Positions 27,389 through 36,616 of a DNA stretch of 64,000 nucleotides are shown piece by piece (the first letter of the stretch is position 1; every line of letters begins with the position of its first letter). The notes beneath the pieces are model-generated. The model was not told the origin of the DNA. It ran no database searches and saw only the letters and a list, made by a program, of their open reading frames with translations. Source of the stretch: Veronia pacifica (GTDB taxonomy: Bacteria; Pseudomonadota; Gammaproteobacteria; Enterobacterales; Vibrionaceae); assembly GCF_001707825.1 (NCBI RefSeq), contig NZ_LYBM01000001.1, forward strand, positions 186,001 to 250,000, read 5' to 3'. The translations under genes and the position numbers were made by a program.

Positions 27389-28060
27389 CTATCCAAGGCA
27401 AGTTGAATGCGTAACAGATGCTCCCATCGAGGAATTAACGCTATTGACGGTATCTTTCGAAATGGCAATGGAGCTGCCGAAACTCTGATCACCGCTGACG
27501 GCGAGTGTGTCACATAGTGTGGCTGATGCTCCCATCTCCATGTCGATAAGAGTCTTTTTCACTGAAAAAGGCTCATTATTTTCATTAAAGACCGCGCCAT
27601 GGGATAGCTTGAGAGACAGTGATTCAGATTTACCCGTTACAGATATTTTCGCACCCATGTAGCCATCAACGTCAAGTGAGTCGCCTGAAACGGCACATTC
27701 GGGTACAGATAATAGAACGCCCAGTCCCGCTCTGACCGAAGAAAGAGGTTTACTGACTGTGATAGTGAGTTTAACGGCATCATTGTCAAACCAAGAGTCG
27801 CCAAACTGGTCGTTTGTGATTCGAAGTTTGCCCCCGTCAGATGAGAGTTGTAGGTTTTCAAGAGCTTTTTTCGTCCCTCTCGCCTCTACTTTGGGTGATG
27901 AGCCACACCTGAAGTTAACTTCCAATGATTTTGAGAGATCAACTGACGTGAATTGAGATGGAGAAAATGTTTGCTGGTCGGCTCCTGCAGAGGCTACAAG
28001 AGAGATACTCAATAGCAGACCTGTTCCCATTGATTTTATTGATGTGTTTGAAATTGCCAT
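27389..28060 (-). CDS. DUF2807 (GIN domain) exported protein
   Basis: A 223-residue protein with a signal peptide (hydrophobic residues ~12-26, cut near SAGA). The rest has the strand-turn pattern of DUF2807/GIN-domain proteins, annotated as putative auto-transporter adhesin heads: FTSVDLSKSLEVNFRCGSSPKVEARGTKKALENLQ, KLRITND, LTITVSKPLSSVRAGLGVLLSV, ISVTGKSESLSLKLSHGA. These fold as right-handed beta-helices. Three later cysteines (PECAVS, TLCDTL, HSTCLG) could be paired. Function unknown. Confidence 0.8.
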   Translation of the reverse strand: MAISNTSIKSMGTGLLLSISLVASAGADQQTFSPSQFTSVDLSKSLEVNFRCGSSPKVEARGTKKALENLQLSSDGGKLRITNDQFGDSWFDNDAVKLTITVSKPLSSVRAGLGVLLSVPECAVSGDSLDVDGYMGAKISVTGKSESLSLKLSHGAVFNENNEPFSVKKTLIDMEMGASATLCDTLAVSGDQSFGSSIAISKDTVNSVNSSMGASVTHSTCLG

Positions 28061-28442
28061 AATAGAGCTTCCAATTGCTTACGAACACGTGAGAGAGTCT
28101 CTTCTGTTGCAACAACAATGCCATCATCTTATTGAATAAAATCAATTAAATAGAGTGATTTATTTGTCATTAATCACTAGGGTTTGGTCAAGATGGCCAA
28201 TTAGTGGGCAAACTTACTAAGCTAGTCCGAGACTCCCTTTGGTCAGCATTGGCACCAAATCCCTGTTATGGATATGTGTCATCTGCTTTTTTGTTCAAGA
28301 CGAATACACTAGCAAGAAAGTTGATAATCAACTCAACAATAGCTTGGCTCACTATCACTTATTCCTTTGCCATTCATCGGCCAATAAGCCCGTTAAAACC
28401 ATTCTTGGGCCTTTTATCGCAACCGATTATTTTTGCAGTGTG
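28061..28442. other. 382-bp intergenic region upstream of the duplicated leader
   Basis: Between divergent genes. Short frames on the plus strand lack ribosome binding sites and family likeness. No structure was recognised. Confidence 0.4.
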
Positions 28443-28568
28443 TTTTCTTTAGTCTTTTGTTGTTCTCAGTCGAAACCCAAGGAACAACAATGGCTCAGAT
28501 GACAATTTTCTTTAGTCTTCTGTTGTTCTCAGTCAAAACCTAAGGAATAAAAATGGACCAGATGACAA
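28443..28568 (+). repeat. Tandem 63-bp duplication spanning a translation-initiation region
   Basis: Copy 1 (28443-28505) and copy 2 (28506-28568) differ at only 7 of 63 positions. Each contains the same leader, an AAGGAA ribosome binding site, an ATG (28490 and 28553) and the first codons reading M(A/D)QMT. Copy 1 therefore starts a 17-codon ORF that ends at TAA inside copy 2, just before the true start of the DUF2306 gene. Confidence 0.9.
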
Positions 28569-28939
28569 TTATTTACATGCACCTTTTCACTGTCCTGCCT
28601 GCCATACTGATAGGAACATTTATGATGTTCTATCGGAAAGGGGGAGTGTTACATCACTACCTTGGACGCGCGTATATGGTGTTAATGTTCACAACGGCCT
28701 TGTTGTCACTTGGCATTTCATCGGGTGTTGGCCCATCAATATTAGGCCATTTCGGACCTATCCATATTTTGAGCGTAATGACGTTGTATACGGTTCCAAC
28801 AGCTTTGTTGGCAGCACGGAGAGGTCAGATAAAAGCTCATCGTAATGCGATGATCCAACTCTATTGCGGTGCGTGTCTGGTGGCTGGTATTTTTGCCCTC
28901 ATGCCGGGGAGAATGTTACATGGCATGCTATTCGCCTGA
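28553..28939 (+). CDS. DUF2306 membrane protein
   Basis: Integral membrane protein of 128 residues with four hydrophobic segments. HLFTVLPAILIGTFMMFYRKGG, LHHYLGRAYMVLMF, GPIHILSVMTLYTVPTALLAARRGQIKAHRNAMI match the DUF2306 pattern, with conserved histidines and HR motifs between helices. Function unknown. Translation start is preceded by a duplicated initiation region, so an upstream 17-codon ORF may be translated first and feed ribosomes to this gene. Confidence 0.85.
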   Translation: MDQMTIIYMHLFTVLPAILIGTFMMFYRKGGVLHHYLGRAYMVLMFTTALLSLGISSGVGPSILGHFGPIHILSVMTLYTVPTALLAARRGQIKAHRNAMIQLYCGACLVAGIFALMPGRMLHGMLFA

Positions 28940-29006
28940 GGTATCATTTGGGCTGGTCTGGATGTGATTATACCAATGTATAATCAGCTGAGATTTTCTT
29001 GGGTCA

Positions 29007-29031
29007 TCTAGGCCAGTTGTTACTGGCCAGA
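29007..29031. terminator. Hairpin between convergent DUF2306 and DUF2127 genes
   Basis: GGCCAG (29011-29016) pairs with CTGGCC (29023-29028) around a 6-nt loop, extended by TCT/AGA across a bulged A. No long U-tract. Confidence 0.5.
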
Positions 29032-29051
29032 TACTCTTACGGGAGGGATGC

Positions 29052-29531
29052 CTATTGTTGATTAGGTTTATTTTCAGTGTCTTTTTTGTGCTCCCGGATC
29101 ACTGAGTACATATAAGCGACCACAGCAAGATTAATCGTCAGCACTGCAACGCTTAAGTCATTCTGATGCTGGATGACTTCGTAGATTTCGAAAGGCACAT
29201 AAATGGCACCGCTGACCAGTGCAAACCACTCAGTCCACAGTAATCCAAACCACAGGCCATAGGCTTCAACCAGCCGGATAATGGCATAAACTCCAGCACC
29301 AATGACGACAAGATTTAGGTTTTCTGGTGTGAGGAGAGAGGCTTTTTCCAGCAGTATGCCGGGGAGTTCATTTGCTGGGTTGAGGTGAAAATGACGGAGC
29401 AAGTTCTCCAGAATTACCTGAATATTTTGACCCGCGAGTTCATGAATACCGAAACCGACAATCAGCGATACTAAACCTTTGATAGCCTCTAAAAGCGCGA
29501 CGACTTTTAGACCACTTTTCTTTGTTAACAT
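29052..29531 (-). CDS. DUF2127 membrane protein
   Basis: A 159-residue protein from ATG 29531. It has the DUF2127 pattern: VALLEAIKGLVSLIVGFGIHEL near the N-terminus, a soluble loop, then IRLVEAYGLWFGLLWTEWFALVSGAIYVPFEIYEV and a last TM helix with a charged tail. Three or four TM segments. Function unknown. The frame is open six codons upstream but these add nothing recognisable. Confidence 0.87.
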   Translation of the reverse strand: MLTKKSGLKVVALLEAIKGLVSLIVGFGIHELAGQNIQVILENLLRHFHLNPANELPGILLEKASLLTPENLNLVVIGAGVYAIIRLVEAYGLWFGLLWTEWFALVSGAIYVPFEIYEVIQHQNDLSVAVLTINLAVVAYMYSVIREHKKDTENKPNQQ

Positions 29532-30030
29532 AGAAACCTCTTGCATCACTGACTCACAGTGTACGCTTTTTTAGTAACTGGACACATTGATGTGAACGGA
29601 TATTTATCTCGCTACTCTGCTTAATACCATGGGTATTCATCACATGTGCCTCAGATAATGAATATGTTTACGCTCACAGCAGAAAAACCTCATGCATCTC
29701 AACGCAGCACCAGACGTCGTATCAGAGTCTTTTGTCTCAATACACTACCGATGAAAATTATGAACGGCGTCCATAAAGCGAGGAATGATGACACGAGTCT
29801 TGGTCTAGTAAAATGCGGCAGACTGCTTTTATTTTTCCCTGAACAGTAATGAGAATTTTACAGATGAACACCATTTATTCACTAAGAGTATCCTGAATAC
29901 ACGATTGCTAGGGAGTATTCTATGAAAGATCTATCAAATGTTCATTTCATTTTGAACGCTGTAAATAATTTCTTGCCTTCCTCTTTAAATTAATATAGAA
30001 AACGATGTTCATAATTAATTGAGAACAGAA
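29532..30030. other. 499-bp intergenic region
   Basis: No supported gene. A 67-codon frame at 29646-29849 lacks a ribosome binding site and has basic, non-protein-like composition. Promoters of the two divergent genes must lie here. Confidence 0.45.
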
Positions 30031-30831
30031 ATGAACAGGTGTTTAACAATTGCCGCTTTTTCCATTGCCGCTATGGGAAGCGTTAATGCGGTCAGCAGCC
30101 CGGGAACTGGGTTGCATCACAATGTATCAATCATTGATCTTATCGACAGAGGGAAAGAAAGCACTCCGCTTACCTTAGAGATGAACGTAAGCAGCAGGGA
30201 AAGCCCCATTCTTGTAACTCTCGATAAAGGGCAAGCTTATTTACAGCGCCTTGATTGGGAAAGCAGCAAACGGTCCGCAAAAGCAACTTTTACTTTGTCA
30301 GATTTTACAAGCGGATGGCAGTGGCAAAAAGATAACCTGAAACTTGATGGCTACAGACATTTGCCTGCGAGAAAGGCAAGTAGTGTTTTGGTGGCATATG
30401 GGAGTAAGGCATCGCCAGTATGGGCTGAATTACCCGGAGCACCTCTGTCTGATACGGGTAAACTTGTTATCAGACATGTGAACTTGTTTGGTCAACAAAC
30501 AGGTACCGGTGATGTTAGCTGGCAAATTAATTATCAGTGCGAAAAACCAAGGATCACTTCTGGTAAAGCGATTTCGAAATCGGGTGTACTCACTAGTCAT
30601 GCTCAGCATTTTGAATGCAAACGCGGAACCCTCCGACGTATCAGTCTCAAACCATTGGGCGGGGAGGCGAGCAGTCAATCTGAGGTGTCTTTTCCACTCA
30701 ATGACGAGAAACTGGAGAAGCTTTATACGGGCCACTACTTGATGCTCATTTATCCTGACAGTCAGCAGCCAAAGGGCGTTAACTACGCAATCGTTGATTT
30801 GGATAAACCTGTTAAACCATACGGAGAATAG
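30031..30831 (+). CDS. Exported hypothetical protein
   Basis: A 266-residue protein from the ATG at 30031 (the open frame begins with TTG four codons earlier). It has a signal peptide (CLTIAAFSIAAMGSVNAVS). The body is probably beta-rich, with WESSKRSAKATFTLSDFTSGW and WQINYQCEKPRITSG. Two cysteines (NYQCEK, HFECKR) could pair. I do not recognise a family. Confidence 0.65.
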   Translation: MNRCLTIAAFSIAAMGSVNAVSSPGTGLHHNVSIIDLIDRGKESTPLTLEMNVSSRESPILVTLDKGQAYLQRLDWESSKRSAKATFTLSDFTSGWQWQKDNLKLDGYRHLPARKASSVLVAYGSKASPVWAELPGAPLSDTGKLVIRHVNLFGQQTGTGDVSWQINYQCEKPRITSGKAISKSGVLTSHAQHFECKRGTLRRISLKPLGGEASSQSEVSFPLNDEKLEKLYTGHYLMLIYPDSQQPKGVNYAIVDLDKPVKPYGE

Positions 30832-30914
30832 ATTCACGGTATGACATAACATCGCCCTATGTAACAGTCACGTTACCATCAGCTTTGATAAACTACTCCA
30901 AAAAGAGAGGAGAC

Positions 30915-31550
30915 ATGATGAATATCGTTGCGATCTGGGGTGCGGGAAGTGGGCTTGGAGCAGTGCTCGTTGAACATTTCCACAAAATGGGTTTTAAAGT
31001 TATCGCTATCGTGCGAAATCCGGACAAAAATCCACGCCTTAAAGAGTTGGGTATTGAAACACTCGTGTGTGATGCCACAGAAGAAACTCAGGTGAAGGAC
31101 GTGGTCGAAAAATTGCCCCTTGAGACACAAGTGATTTCCTCGATGGGCAGTTATCGGGCTGCTGTTCCTGTTGATTATATTGGTCATCGATATTTGATTG
31201 ATGCGTTGGTGGAACGGGGCTTAAGTCGGTTTTTACTGGTGACGTCACTGGGATGCAGTGAGACATGGCGTTATATGTCGGAGCGCTCCAAAGCAGGCTT
31301 TGGTGCTGCAGTGAGGGAAAAAACACTTGCAGAAGCTTGGCTGCAGACAAGCAACCTGAATTATACAATCGTGCGTCCCGGAGGACTGAAAGATGGAGTA
31401 GCGACAGGAACGGGTGAACTTTCACAGCATACTGAGGTACATGGTTTAATCACTCGTGGTGAGGTGGCAAGGCTTATTCAGAACCTTCTCGATACAGATG
31501 AAAGCATTAGCCAGACTTTTCAGTGCGTGGATACCTCATTGACCTACTGA
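30915..31550 (+). CDS. NAD(P)-binding Rossmann-fold oxidoreductase (NmrA/SDR-like)
   Basis: A 211-residue soluble protein. GAGGAG just before ATG 30915 sets the start. The dinucleotide-binding motif GAGSGLG is at residues 7-13, followed by KVIAIVRNPDK and LVCDATEETQV, as in atypical SDRs of the NAD(P)H-binding (PF13460) type. IVRPGGLKDG and the short length also fit. Likely a quinone or flavin-type reductase or a regulator; substrate unknown. Confidence 0.85.
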   Translation: MMNIVAIWGAGSGLGAVLVEHFHKMGFKVIAIVRNPDKNPRLKELGIETLVCDATEETQVKDVVEKLPLETQVISSMGSYRAAVPVDYIGHRYLIDALVERGLSRFLLVTSLGCSETWRYMSERSKAGFGAAVREKTLAEAWLQTSNLNYTIVRPGGLKDGVATGTGELSQHTEVHGLITRGEVARLIQNLLDTDESISQTFQCVDTSLTY

Positions 31551-31782
31551 GCTACCTGTTGGTCTGCATTCGCTGACGGATAAAAAAGCCAGCCACACAA
31601 TGACTTCCTTTTTCGAAGTTTCACTTACTCTGTTTTTTGGCTGGTATGAATATAGATATGGCCACCCTGTAGAAGTGTAACTGTGTGGCCGTTTTAAGCT
31701 TTATCGTGCTTTGGCCTTTCGGTGCAATCAACCACTCATTGTCGTCCTGATCATACCAACCGTTAGCAGAGGCGGCTAACCA

Positions 31783-32652
31783 TTATTGGTTTGTTTTTTG
31801 TGTGTAATTTACCAAGTTTTGCTCAATATAATGCCTGACAGAACAGGTTTGAATAAATTGAGCACTGACGGGCACAGTCAGGTTGAATCTCTCAACGTCA
31901 CATGCATCTTCGCCGTTAACTGCGCGAAATTCATCCCAGCTGACTTTCTTGATATCCTGCACCGCCTGAGACCGCTGGAGTAGGCTGGCAAAGTCTTCCG
32001 GCGAAAAACCTCCTTGTTCAGCGATGAAATGCTGACGCACAGATGAGGTGGTTTGAGTGGGTAGTGTTAAGTAAAAGCGGGCGACATCGGTGACATGGAC
32101 ATATTGATTGAAGCCAACACTGGGGGTCGCTATGGTCAATGATGACTCTGGCAACTCATCGAGAATTCGTTTCAGCTGACACGATTGCCCACCATAAACA
32201 AGGCTTGGCAGATAAACGATATGCCAATTACGAGACAAAATGTCGGCAATAGTCTTTTTATCTGGCTCCACCATGTGAAAGGGCTTGTGTTCAAATTGCC
32301 GGGCTTCTTCACTGTTGGCGTGACCAAATAGCCAGGTGCCAGAGGTGTGAATTTTTACTGCATTTTCAGACGCGAACGTATCGAGTTCAACCAGCAGTTT
32401 TCGTTCGATCTCGGCGATTTCGACGGGACTATAGTTGGACCAGTGTGGCCTCGCGCAATTGATCACGATATCGAAGCTACCTCTTAACGAAAGATCACCA
32501 GCGATGACGTTTTTATCACTTGGTTTGGTGCTGGAGCACTCCCGCTGAAAAGTGAAAACATCAACATCATGTTCGATGAATGTCGATACAATGTGCCTAC
32601 CAATATATCCTCTTGAGCCTGCAACGAGTACCTTCAAAATACACCTTTTCAA
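31783..32652 (-). CDS. NAD-dependent epimerase/dehydratase family protein
   Basis: Extended-SDR-like protein, 289 residues. N-terminal nucleotide motif VLVAGSRGYIGRHIV (GxxGxxG type), then DIVINCARPHWS, IHTSGTWLFG and a catalytic-like YLPSLVYGG where a Y-x-x-x-K is not obvious. HVTDVARFYL resembles the conserved VHVDDVA segment of this family. The missing catalytic lysine makes true epimerase activity doubtful. Single gene, followed by a GTTAGC/GCTAAC hairpin around 31758-31778. Confidence 0.8.
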   Translation of the reverse strand: MKRCILKVLVAGSRGYIGRHIVSTFIEHDVDVFTFQRECSSTKPSDKNVIAGDLSLRGSFDIVINCARPHWSNYSPVEIAEIERKLLVELDTFASENAVKIHTSGTWLFGHANSEEARQFEHKPFHMVEPDKKTIADILSRNWHIVYLPSLVYGGQSCQLKRILDELPESSLTIATPSVGFNQYVHVTDVARFYLTLPTQTTSSVRQHFIAEQGGFSPEDFASLLQRSQAVQDIKKVSWDEFRAVNGEDACDVERFNLTVPVSAQFIQTCSVRHYIEQNLVNYTQKTNQ

Positions 32653-32975
32653 TTCGCTGTGATGCTAAAAGAGTACTAAAACATTGGATAAAACATTCTA
32701 CCTATTCTGTGTTGTGCTTCTGGGTTTGAGAGGATATCAGGCTATGGAGAAGTATGCGGGCGAAACCTAATTTTAATGGATAGCTGAGTTTTGTCGCAAC
32801 ATATTTGGAAAGCAGAGGACGCAATTACAGCGCTTCGAAGTCCACACTTTTCCGCTAATAAGGAAGGAAGAACAATGATAACTGAGTATGAGATTTTTGC
32901 TGGCGGATTTAAGATGTTAACCGTGCTTTAGTCATCATGCCGGGACCATAACTGCATCACCAAAAAGGCGACGAT
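32653..32975. other. 323-bp intergenic region
   Basis: No gene, repeat or promoter of note was found. Confidence 0.4.
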
Positions 32976-33233
32976 TTATTTCTTTTTCTTCTTCTTTTTA
33001 GGTTTGGGCTTGGGCGGCCTTTCATGGCACAGCCGAGTATAAATATCCATACAGTCGTTCGGCCTCTCAGTGATGCTCTCCATACCGAGCATCTTCAGGA
33101 GTCTCTTAATTTTATTCACATGGTTCAAGGCATCTTTCGCCTCAGAACGTGCACACACCAGCGTTGTGTACATGTCTACGTCGTCAATGGCGTAATCATC
33201 ATTTTTAAATTCTTGAGAGGATAATGTACTCAT
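32976..33233 (-). CDS. Small hypothetical protein with poly-lysine tail
   Basis: An 85-residue protein of unknown family. The first ~70 residues look like a helical soluble domain (CARSEAKDALNHVNKIKRLLKMLGM). The last 15 residues are RPPKPKPKKKKKKK, with seven Lys encoded by a near-homopolymeric A-rich run. That tail could bind nucleic acid or acidic membrane lipids, or stall translation. A gap of AT-rich DNA lies on both sides. Confidence 0.6.
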   Translation of the reverse strand: MSTLSSQEFKNDDYAIDDVDMYTTLVCARSEAKDALNHVNKIKRLLKMLGMESITERPNDCMDIYTRLCHERPPKPKPKKKKKKK

Positions 33234-33576
33234 GATTCACCAGTAAAAAGAAAATGTTGATAATCCTAACTTTAACATTTACTAAGAATATCAGAAAAGT
33301 TGCGGGGGGAGTTTCGCAGTATTGATAAATATAATAAATAAGAGCCAAGTATAAAACTAATTGATATGATGCTAATTTTATTAATAATGAAAATGCCTAT
33401 TAATTAGCTGTGAATATTTAAGTTAATAAAAATCATCTTTATTAAATTATTATTTATTACCTAGATAACGTACTGTCAATTTCTTCTTTATAAGAGCGAT
33501 TTAGTTTATAATGGCGACGGATATGACGAAAATAATACCTATACAAAAAAATTTATACAGGTATTATTTCTTCGCG
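33234..33576. other. 343-bp AT-rich intergenic region
   Basis: No supported gene; very AT-rich between 33350 and 33480. Confidence 0.4.
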
Positions 33577-34476
33577 CTATTTAATTGCTGTACAGAAACT
33601 GACATCCGCTGTCATTGTTTGTGGATCGAAGCTATTGTAAAGTTCGAAGCATGGACGGTCATCCATCTCAAGTCCTTCTTGAATGACGTCAGTCATCAAC
33701 TTTTCCCAGACCATAGAGTATTGGTTAAAGTCAGTAATCTCCCTCCTCAGTACTGCATAGAGTCCGCCTGAAAAGTCTTGTAGTTCAATATCTACCGGCA
33801 CATCTATATTGTCTGGCACTCGCAAACAGATATCCGTGCGGCACTTGTCACTCGGGGTGATTTCCGGGTTGTCATGGTAAATAAAAAGGGAGGTTGGTTC
33901 AGGTATCCCCCTTAAAGCTGCCCACTGGTGAAGACGAGCGCTAGGCTTATCATAACCCACTCCATATGGACCTGTTACCCGAATATAAGCCAGCTTTGAC
34001 GGTGTAAAGTGCTGTGTTTTCATTTTTGAGTTCCTCAGTGAAAGTTCACAGCTAAGATATACATCCTCGACCTCCCCTCCGTGTCCATTCTTGCGCAAAG
34101 TGTGTCCAATCTTGCTGTCTCTCGTCAGTTCAGAAAAAGCCTCATAGTCCTTGCACTCTCGGAAAGCGGTTGGCGTGACACCAAAGTGTTGTTGAAATGC
34201 TTTGGCGAGACTTTGAGAGGAAGAGAAACCAAAATCCAGTGCAACATTGAGTACAGGTTGTTTGGTTTTAAAAAGATGATCAGCGGCAGCTTGTAACCTC
34301 AATCGACGTATAAACTCAGACAACGTTTCTCCTTGAACAGCCTTGAAAATACGATGGAAATGATAGGGTGATAAATTCGCCAGCGAGGCTACGTTAGCCA
34401 AATTGAGTGGTTCATTAAAATGTTGCTCAAGATAGCGGATAACGGGGATAAAACGCCGATGGTAGTCAATACGCAT
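33577..34476 (-). CDS. AraC-family regulator with GyrI-like effector domain (second in window)
   Basis: A 299-residue regulator from ATG 34476 (family alignment starts at MRIDYHRRFIPVIRYLEQHF). The AraC HTH is N-terminal (LANVASLANLSPYHFHRIFKAVQGETLSEFIRRLRL; FGFSSSQSLAKAFQQHFGVTPTAFR). The C-terminal ~150 residues are a GyrI-like small-molecule-binding domain (LAYIRVTGPYGVGYDKPSARLHQWAALRG, DICLRVP, GGLYAVLRREITDFNQYSMVWEKLM). This Rob/SoxS-like layout typically answers to hydrophobic toxic compounds. It shares orientation with the ASCH gene upstream. Confidence 0.9.
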   Translation of the reverse strand: MRIDYHRRFIPVIRYLEQHFNEPLNLANVASLANLSPYHFHRIFKAVQGETLSEFIRRLRLQAAADHLFKTKQPVLNVALDFGFSSSQSLAKAFQQHFGVTPTAFRECKDYEAFSELTRDSKIGHTLRKNGHGGEVEDVYLSCELSLRNSKMKTQHFTPSKLAYIRVTGPYGVGYDKPSARLHQWAALRGIPEPTSLFIYHDNPEITPSDKCRTDICLRVPDNIDVPVDIELQDFSGGLYAVLRREITDFNQYSMVWEKLMTDVIQEGLEMDDRPCFELYNSFDPQTMTADVSFCTAIK

Positions 34477-34547
34477 AGTGCTTATAATCTCTCTTTTGAA
34501 CAAGCCTTTAGGCTAACTTACATCGTCATTGGAACCATAATATGGAG

Positions 34548-34973
34548 CTAAAATTGAGAGTTAGCGCGCTGATACTCACTCTTCTCGAAAACGCTTTTTT
34601 GTTGTTCCAGTGCTTCTTTTTCGCTTCGGGATAAGTCATAGAATTTTCTTCGGGCTACCGCGTTAACAGGTCTCTTTAATGGCCTGACATTACTGATTTC
34701 CCACGCTAACCAACCTTCCTCAAATTGAGAATCCTCACAACCCGCGTTCCGACAGTCAGCTTTTATCCAAGGCTTACAGGCAGTGACATCAATAATAGCG
34801 ACAATCTGGCCATCAAGATCGTGTTGCCCTTTTTCTGTCAGCCTTACCGTGTTTTCGACGAGGGCAATGTTGAGCATGGGGAGTGAATCTGGTTTCCATG
34901 ATCTGATTTCTAGTGTCTTTGTTCCGGCAGCGATCATACTGGCCCAAGGTTTTATCACTGAAAGTGCTTTCAT
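34548..34973 (-). CDS. ASCH-domain protein
   Basis: A 141-residue protein from the ATG at 34973, supported by GAAGGA before it. It carries the ASCH fold signature ALSVIKPWASMIAAGTKTLEIRSW (residues 3-26), followed by QIVAIIDVTACKPW and a GWLAWEISNVRPL segment. ASCH domains bind RNA and some are nucleases or amidohydrolases; the role here is unknown. The AraC gene starts 71 nt downstream on the same strand, so cotranscription is possible. Confidence 0.85.
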   Translation of the reverse strand: MKALSVIKPWASMIAAGTKTLEIRSWKPDSLPMLNIALVENTVRLTEKGQHDLDGQIVAIIDVTACKPWIKADCRNAGCEDSQFEEGWLAWEISNVRPLKRPVNAVARRKFYDLSRSEKEALEQQKSVFEKSEYQRANSQF

Positions 34974-35233
34974 CTCGTCCTTCTTTATCAACTGGCAATA
35001 CAGATAGAGCCTGTTGTGATGGTGATATTTTCCATGAAAATATAATTTGATTACTGCATTGTCACCTAATCAGCACCAATGTTTGTGCGAGCTAATTAAA
35101 TTAATTAAAACGGATAGTTGTAACACTAACGATTCTCTTTTCGTATTAACAATAATTTAAGACTCTTTCGTTGTTTAATAATGTGTTGCTGGTGAATAAT
35201 AACCCCCTTTACTGGTTAGCAGATAGTTAAGAT

Positions 35234-36067
35234 ATGGAATCATCAATGTGGATTTGGCTTCTTTTTGCCCTGGCAATATGTTCCAGCGTAATGTTGAAAC
35301 CAAAGGTTACTCTGTGCCTCGCTGGGGTAACTTTATTAGCAGCGTTGCTGGAGGGGCGATTATCGTTACTGGCACTGGGATATGTACTTATTGGCGCTGG
35401 TATTGCGTTCGCTGTACCCAAAATGGTTGGACGAATACGGTATATTGGCTACCTGTTAATCATTATCTGGTGTGTCGCATTATCAATGCATTTGATCCCG
35501 GGTTTTGAAAACCTGAAAGTGTTGGACAGTGTCATAGCAAAACCTCAGAGTACCCCGTTCAGCATGTACCTTAACCTTGATAAGCCGCTTGTTTTCTTTG
35601 CACTCTTAATGATGTGGCCTGCGTTATTGGGTAAAGCTCGACGCCCTGACTATCGTTTACTAACACTCACATTAGTTGCGTTGTTTTCTCTCCTCCCTGT
35701 TGCCGTTTTTTTGGGTGCATTAAAACCTCAGGTATCACTTCCAGAATGGTGGTGGTTGTTTGTTATTAACAATCTGCTTTTTACTTGTGTGGCGGAAGAA
35801 GCATTTTTTAGAGGCTTCTTGCAACAGGGATTGTCAAAGCGTTTTGGCATTCATATAGGACTGATTGTGGCGAGCGTTTTGTTTGGTTTAGCCCATTTTA
35901 ACGGTGGAGCCTTACTCATTATTTTCGCCACTTTGGCGGGTATTGGTTATGGGGTTGTTTTCCATCTTACAGGCAGGTTATGGGTTGCTGTTCTGACACA
36001 TTTTATGTTCAATTTTGCCCATCTAACCTTTTTCACCTATCCACTCCTAGCTCACTCGTCGATGTAG
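35234..36067 (+). CDS. CPBP (Abi) family intramembrane metalloprotease
   Basis: Polytopic membrane protein of 277 residues with about eight hydrophobic segments. The C-terminal half holds the three CPBP motifs: EEAFFRGFLQQGL (Glu-Glu-x3-Arg), FGLAHFNGG (histidine) and THFMFNFAH (His/Asn). This is the Rce1-like glutamate intramembrane protease core. Roles in the family include bacteriocin self-immunity and prenyl-protein processing; none is indicated by neighbours here. Confidence 0.9.
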   Translation: MESSMWIWLLFALAICSSVMLKPKVTLCLAGVTLLAALLEGRLSLLALGYVLIGAGIAFAVPKMVGRIRYIGYLLIIIWCVALSMHLIPGFENLKVLDSVIAKPQSTPFSMYLNLDKPLVFFALLMMWPALLGKARRPDYRLLTLTLVALFSLLPVAVFLGALKPQVSLPEWWWLFVINNLLFTCVAEEAFFRGFLQQGLSKRFGIHIGLIVASVLFGLAHFNGGALLIIFATLAGIGYGVVFHLTGRLWVAVLTHFMFNFAHLTFFTYPLLAHSSM

Positions 36068-36131
36068 AGATCGAAAGGTAGAAAAGCCTAAGCGATGAGA
36101 ATATCTCTTATCTTCGTTAATAAAAATTTAG

Positions 36132-36162
36132 TTCCACTATTGAATTCTGCTCAATAGTGGAA
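36132..36162. terminator. 12-bp perfect hairpin between convergent genes
   Basis: TTCCACTATTGA (36132-36143) pairs with TCAATAGTGGAA (36151-36162), 7-nt loop. On the minus strand an offset run of five Ts follows, on the plus strand CTTTTTTA lies 9 nt beyond. A plausible bidirectional terminator. Confidence 0.65.
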
Positions 36163-36187
36163 ATCGCTTGCTTTTTTATTAAATAAT

Positions 36188-36616
36188 TTATGCTGCACCG
36201 GGGAAGTTATTTACTGGTATGTAGCGCTTATCTTTGTATTCTTCAGAATCGAAGACACCAATCACTTTCAGAGGTTTTGATTTTTTGTCATATTTTTTTA
36301 TCAGCTCTAGCTGCTGATCAGTCTGAAACATAAACGAGGAAATATGATCGGGGTAGAATTTGCCAAATTCACCCTTTTTATATACCTGAACTAAAGCAAA
36401 TTTTTTATAGCTTTTCGAATGCGCTTTATTTGCGGCAAAGTACACGTAATCGGTGATTGACGCTGAACTTGTATTTGGTATTTTCACTCTCTCGAATCGG
36501 TGTTCACTTTTCACGCTTGTCTGGACATCACCAACAAAACTTACATCATCACTTGAGCTTTTACACCCAACCAGTGATCCAATAATGAGAAGCGTTAAGA
36601 GAGCCTTGTTTTTCAT
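36188..36616 (-). CDS. Putative lipoprotein
   Basis: A 142-residue protein from ATG 36616. It has a lipoprotein signal peptide ending LVGC (Cys 18 acylated). The mature part is Lys/Ser-rich with a beta-type body (DYVYFAANKAHSKSYKKFALVQVYKKGEFGKFYPDHI, LKVIGVFDSEEYKDKRYIP). No family recognised. The frame is open six codons before the chosen start, which best fits the signal peptide. Confidence 0.7.
   Translation of the reverse strand: MKNKALLTLLIIGSLVGCKSSSDDVSFVGDVQTSVKSEHRFERVKIPNTSSASITDYVYFAANKAHSKSYKKFALVQVYKKGEFGKFYPDHISSFMFQTDQQLELIKKYDKKSKPLKVIGVFDSEEYKDKRYIPVNNFPGAA

Noticed and set aside
28204-28502. Overlapping frames of 82-87 codons before DUF2306
   Set aside because: They run through the duplicated leader and have no homologous look; taken as noncoding.
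29646-29849. 67-codon plus-strand frame
   Set aside because: Basic, low-complexity translation without start signals; no support.
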